From: Gammaproteobacteria bacterium
GTDB taxonomy: Bacteria > Pseudomonadota > Gammaproteobacteria > Steroidobacterales > Steroidobacteraceae
Direction: 5' to 3'
DNA length: 6,229 bases
Assembly: GCA_025350345.1 (NCBI GenBank)
Contig: JANXYA010000200.1
Coordinates: 1 to 6,229, forward strand
The notes beneath the pieces are model-generated. The model saw only the letters and a program-made list of their open reading frames with translations. It was not told the origin of the DNA and did no database searches. Made by a program: the position numbers and the translations under genes. Below are positions 3,985-6,229 of this stretch, one piece after another. The number at the start of each line of letters is the position of its first letter. Position 1 is the first letter of the stretch.

Positions 3985-6229
3985 TCAGCATTGGGCCAGG
4001 TTGCGCAGCGCCTCGGCTCCCGCCATCAGCGCCGCCAGGTCAGGTGCGGCAATGGCGCGCAGTTCGCGCGCCGTCAGGAGCCATTGCTGCCCCGGAGCAC
4101 CGAGGCGCTCGATCCAGCGCTCGAGTGAGGCACCTTCGCCGGCGCGTTCGCGCAGCGCGCGCGTAGCGAGCGCCGCCTGCCCGTCCAGGCAGGCGGTGTA
4201 CAGCCGTTCGCGCGCCACCGCCTGCCAGCTGCCGCTGGTGCGCAGCAGGCGTATCGCTTCGGCCAGCCAGTCGACCCCGAGCGCGGCGGCGACCTGGAAA
4301 TACTGGTGCGCCACCGCGGTGAGCGGACGGTGCGATTCCATGGCGATCGTCGCCAGATCCGGCGTGGCACGGAGCGCCGGCAGGGCGGCGAGCCAGGCCG
4401 CGAGCGCGGTGGGCGCACCCGCCGCCTGCTGCTGCGCGTAGAGTTCCTGGTAGCGCTGGTGCGCAATGCCCGGCAGGCTGGCCGGCAGCAGACCCTTCAG
4501 TACCCGGAACGCCGGCTCGAGCCGCGCCACTTCGGCACCGATCGCGGCCGTGGGTCGTCGCGCGCGCGCCAGCAGCAGCCGGCGCGTCAGCTGCTCGACA
4601 TAGTCGCGCGTCGCCAGCAGCGCCTCGTATTGCGCGGCCGCCGGCACCCGGTTGTCCAGCGACTCGATGGCCGACCACAGCTCGCGCAGTCCGGCGCTGT
4701 CGCGCGCGATGGTGTAGGCGCGCGCCACGGTGGCGGTTTCGACGCCGGTCTGCGCCGCCATGCGCATCACGAAGCCCGGATCCATGCGATTGAGAATGCT
4801 GTTGGTCGTCGCGGTGGCGATGAGCCGTCCGCGCAGCCGATGCCGGGCGATGCGCGTCGCAAACCGCCGGCGCCAGCGCGCGGGGAAGTAGCGCTGCAGC
4901 TCTCCGGCCAGGTAGGGGTCGGCGGCGATGTCGGCGGCGGTCAGGGCCTGATTGAGTGCGATCTTGCCGTAGGCGAGCAACACCGCGAGTTCCGGTCGCG
5001 TGAGACCCCGGCCGCGCACCAGGCGCTCCTCGATCTCGGTGTCATTGGGCAGGCACTCCAGCGCGCGATTCAGATCGCCGTCGCGCTCCAGTGCGCGCAG
5101 CAGTTGCTGGTGATCGCCCAGGTCGGCAGCGCTCCGTTGTTCGAGCAGGCTGATCGCCTGGCTCTGCAGATAGTTGTTGCGCAGTACCTTCCCGGCCACC
5201 TCGTCGGTGACACTGGCGAGCAGTGCCCGTCGCCTGGCGCCGCGGGGGGTGGGGCCGGCACCCGCCCCTGCCAGCATGATCTTGAGGTTCACCTCGATGT
5301 CGGAAGTGTTCACGCCGGCGGAGTTGTCGACGAAATCGGTATTGATGCGTCCGCCCTGCTGTGCGTACTCGATGCGGCCCCGCTGCGAGAATCCGAGGTT
5401 GCCACCCTCTCCCACGACGCGGGCACGCAGCTCACGGCCATCGAGGCGCACGGCGTCGTTGGCGCGATCGCCGATTTCGGTGTGCCGTTCCTCGGTCGAC
5501 TTGACGTACGTGCCGATGCCGCCGTTCCACAGCAGATCGACCGGCAATCGCAGTATGGCCCGCACCACCTCGGCGGGCGCGAGGCGTTCCTGCTCCAGCT
5601 CCAGCAGGGCGCACGCCTGTGGAGTGAGCGTGACGGAGATCTTCGAGCGTTCAATAATGAGCCCGCCGGCGGAAAGCAGGCGCTGATCGTAATCGGCCCA
5701 GCTCGAGCGCGGCAGCGCGAACAGGCGTGCGCGTTCGCGGAAGCTGCGGTGGGCATCGGGATCCGGGTCGAGAAAAATGTGCCGGTGATCGAAGGCCGCG
5801 ACCAGGCGAATGTGGGGCGATAGCAGCATGCCGTTGCCGAACACGTCTCCGGACATGTCGCCGATGCCGGCCACCGTGAAGGGCTGGCGCATGATATCGA
5901 CGCCGAGCTCGCGGAAGTGGCGCTTCACGCATTCCCAGGCGCCGCGCGCGGTGATGCCCATTTTCTTGTGGTCGTACCCGGCCGAGCCGCCCGAGGCGAA
6001 GGCGTCGCCGAGCCAGAAACCAAACTCCGCGGCAATGGCGTTGGCCACGTCCGAGTAGCTCGCGGTGCCCTTGTCCGCGGCGACCACGAGATAGGGGTCG
6101 TCGCCGTCGCGGCGCCGGACCTGCGGTGGAGGCACGACCTTGCCCTCGACGATGTTGTCGGTGAGTTCCAGCAGGCAGCGGATGAAGGACTGGTAGCAGC
6201 TGAGCACCTCGCGGGCGCGCTCGTCCGGA
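3985..6229 (-). CDS. gdhB: Large NAD-specific glutamate dehydrogenase (about 180 kDa class), C-terminal part, 5' end outside the window
   Basis: The frame is open to the right edge (codons from 6228) and ends at TGA 3985-3987, giving about 747 residues of a family whose members run to about 1600. The enzyme deaminates L-glutamate to 2-oxoglutarate and ammonia with NAD+, feeding the TCA cycle. Catalytic and dinucleotide-fold regions carry the family landmarks: 'TDNIVEGKVVPPP' (about 6123-6162), 'VVAADKGTASYSDVANAIA' (about 6029-6087), 'GGSAGYDHKKMGITARGAWE' (about 5935-5993), 'GIGDMSGDVFGNGMLLS' (about 5818-5868), 'AAFDHRHIFLDPDPD' (about 5755-5800), 'VVGEGGNLGFSQRGRIEYA' (about 5362-5418) and 'DNSAGVNTSDIEVNLKI' (about 5278-5328). 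From about 5250 down to the stop is the long helical C-terminal domain peculiar to this class, probably structural or allosteric. Characterised members are allosterically regulated. No frameshift or internal stop is seen. The symbol follows Pseudomonas usage. Confidence 0.97.
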   Translation of the reverse strand, partial: PDERAREVLSCYQSFIRCLLELTDNIVEGKVVPPPQVRRRDGDDPYLVVAADKGTASYSDVANAIAAEFGFWLGDAFASGGSAGYDHKKMGITARGAWECVKRHFRELGVDIMRQPFTVAGIGDMSGDVFGNGMLLSPHIRLVAAFDHRHIFLDPDPDAHRSFRERARLFALPRSSWADYDQRLLSAGGLIIERSKISVTLTPQACALLELEQERLAPAEVVRAILRLPVDLLWNGGIGTYVKSTEERHTEIGDRANDAVRLDGRELRARVVGEGGNLGFSQRGRIEYAQQGGRINTDFVDNSAGVNTSDIEVNLKIMLAGAGAGPTPRGARRRALLASVTDEVAGKVLRNNYLQSQAISLLEQRSAADLGDHQQLLRALERDGDLNRALECLPNDTEIEERLVRGRGLTRPELAVLLAYGKIALNQALTAADIAADPYLAGELQRYFPARWRRRFATRIARHRLRGRLIATATTNSILNRMDPGFVMRMAAQTGVETATVARAYTIARDSAGLRELWSAIESLDNRVPAAAQYEALLATRDYVEQLTRRLLLARARRPTAAIGAEVARLEPAFRVLKGLLPASLPGIAHQRYQELYAQQQAAGAPTALAAWLAALPALRATPDLATIAMESHRPLTAVAHQYFQVAAALGVDWLAEAIRLLRTSGSWQAVARERLYTACLDGQAALATRALRERAGEGASLERWIERLGAPGQQWLLTARELRAIAAPDLAALMAGAEALRNLAQC

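Noticed and set aside
3236..4441. 401-codon open frame on the plus strand opposite gpmA and the dehydrogenase 3' end
   Set aside because: It spans two real minus-strand genes and their junction and has no domain or convincing ribosome site.
4306..5823. 505-codon open frame on the plus strand opposite the glutamate dehydrogenase
   Set aside because: It mirrors a strongly conserved enzyme sequence and its translation is Arg/Gly/Ala/Gln-rich without any family motif, so it is a codon-bias artefact.

Overview
The window is GC-rich DNA (well over 60% G+C by eye) in which coding sequence fills nearly every base. Gene content fits a Gram-negative proteobacterium, most likely a gammaproteobacterium of the Xanthomonadales/Nevskiales/Steroidobacter type. 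The clues are a TonB-dependent outer-membrane receptor, an RraB-family protein, a 2,3-bisphosphoglycerate-dependent phosphoglycerate mutase and the giant (about 180 kDa) NAD-glutamate dehydrogenase. The lineage is an inference. No mobile element, CRISPR array, tRNA or rRNA is visible, and no gene-free stretch exceeds about 100 bases.

Left part, plus strand (1-2345): the 3' end of a TonB-dependent receptor, a PnuC/PnuT-family vitamin transporter and an APH-fold small-molecule kinase. The genes are packed with a 9-nt gap and then an 8-nt overlap, so they look like one transcription unit. The kinase resembles thiamine kinase (ThiK) around its catalytic motifs. Read together, the three genes look like an uptake-and-trapping cassette, most plausibly for thiamine: outer-membrane import, inner-membrane facilitated diffusion, then phosphorylation. 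A TPP riboswitch, if present, would lie upstream of the window.

Middle, plus strand (2346-3208): after a 96-nt spacer with a small inverted repeat come an adrenodoxin/putidaredoxin-type [2Fe-2S] ferredoxin and a small protein joining one N-terminal membrane helix to an RraB-like domain. The 26-nt gap between these two genes is mostly filled by a perfect 7-bp GC hairpin.

Right part, minus strand (3218-6229): the C-terminal part of the large NAD-dependent glutamate dehydrogenase is followed after 14 nt by gpmA. This pair converges on the RraB-like gene with only 9 bp between the stop codons. Glutamate dehydrogenase feeds 2-oxoglutarate into the TCA cycle and phosphoglycerate mutase works in glycolysis/gluconeogenesis, so co-transcription would link amino-acid catabolism with carbon flow.

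Most of this is ordinary core or near-core metabolism. I see no clearly new system. The points most worth checking are the predicted thiamine cassette and the membrane-anchored RraB-like protein.
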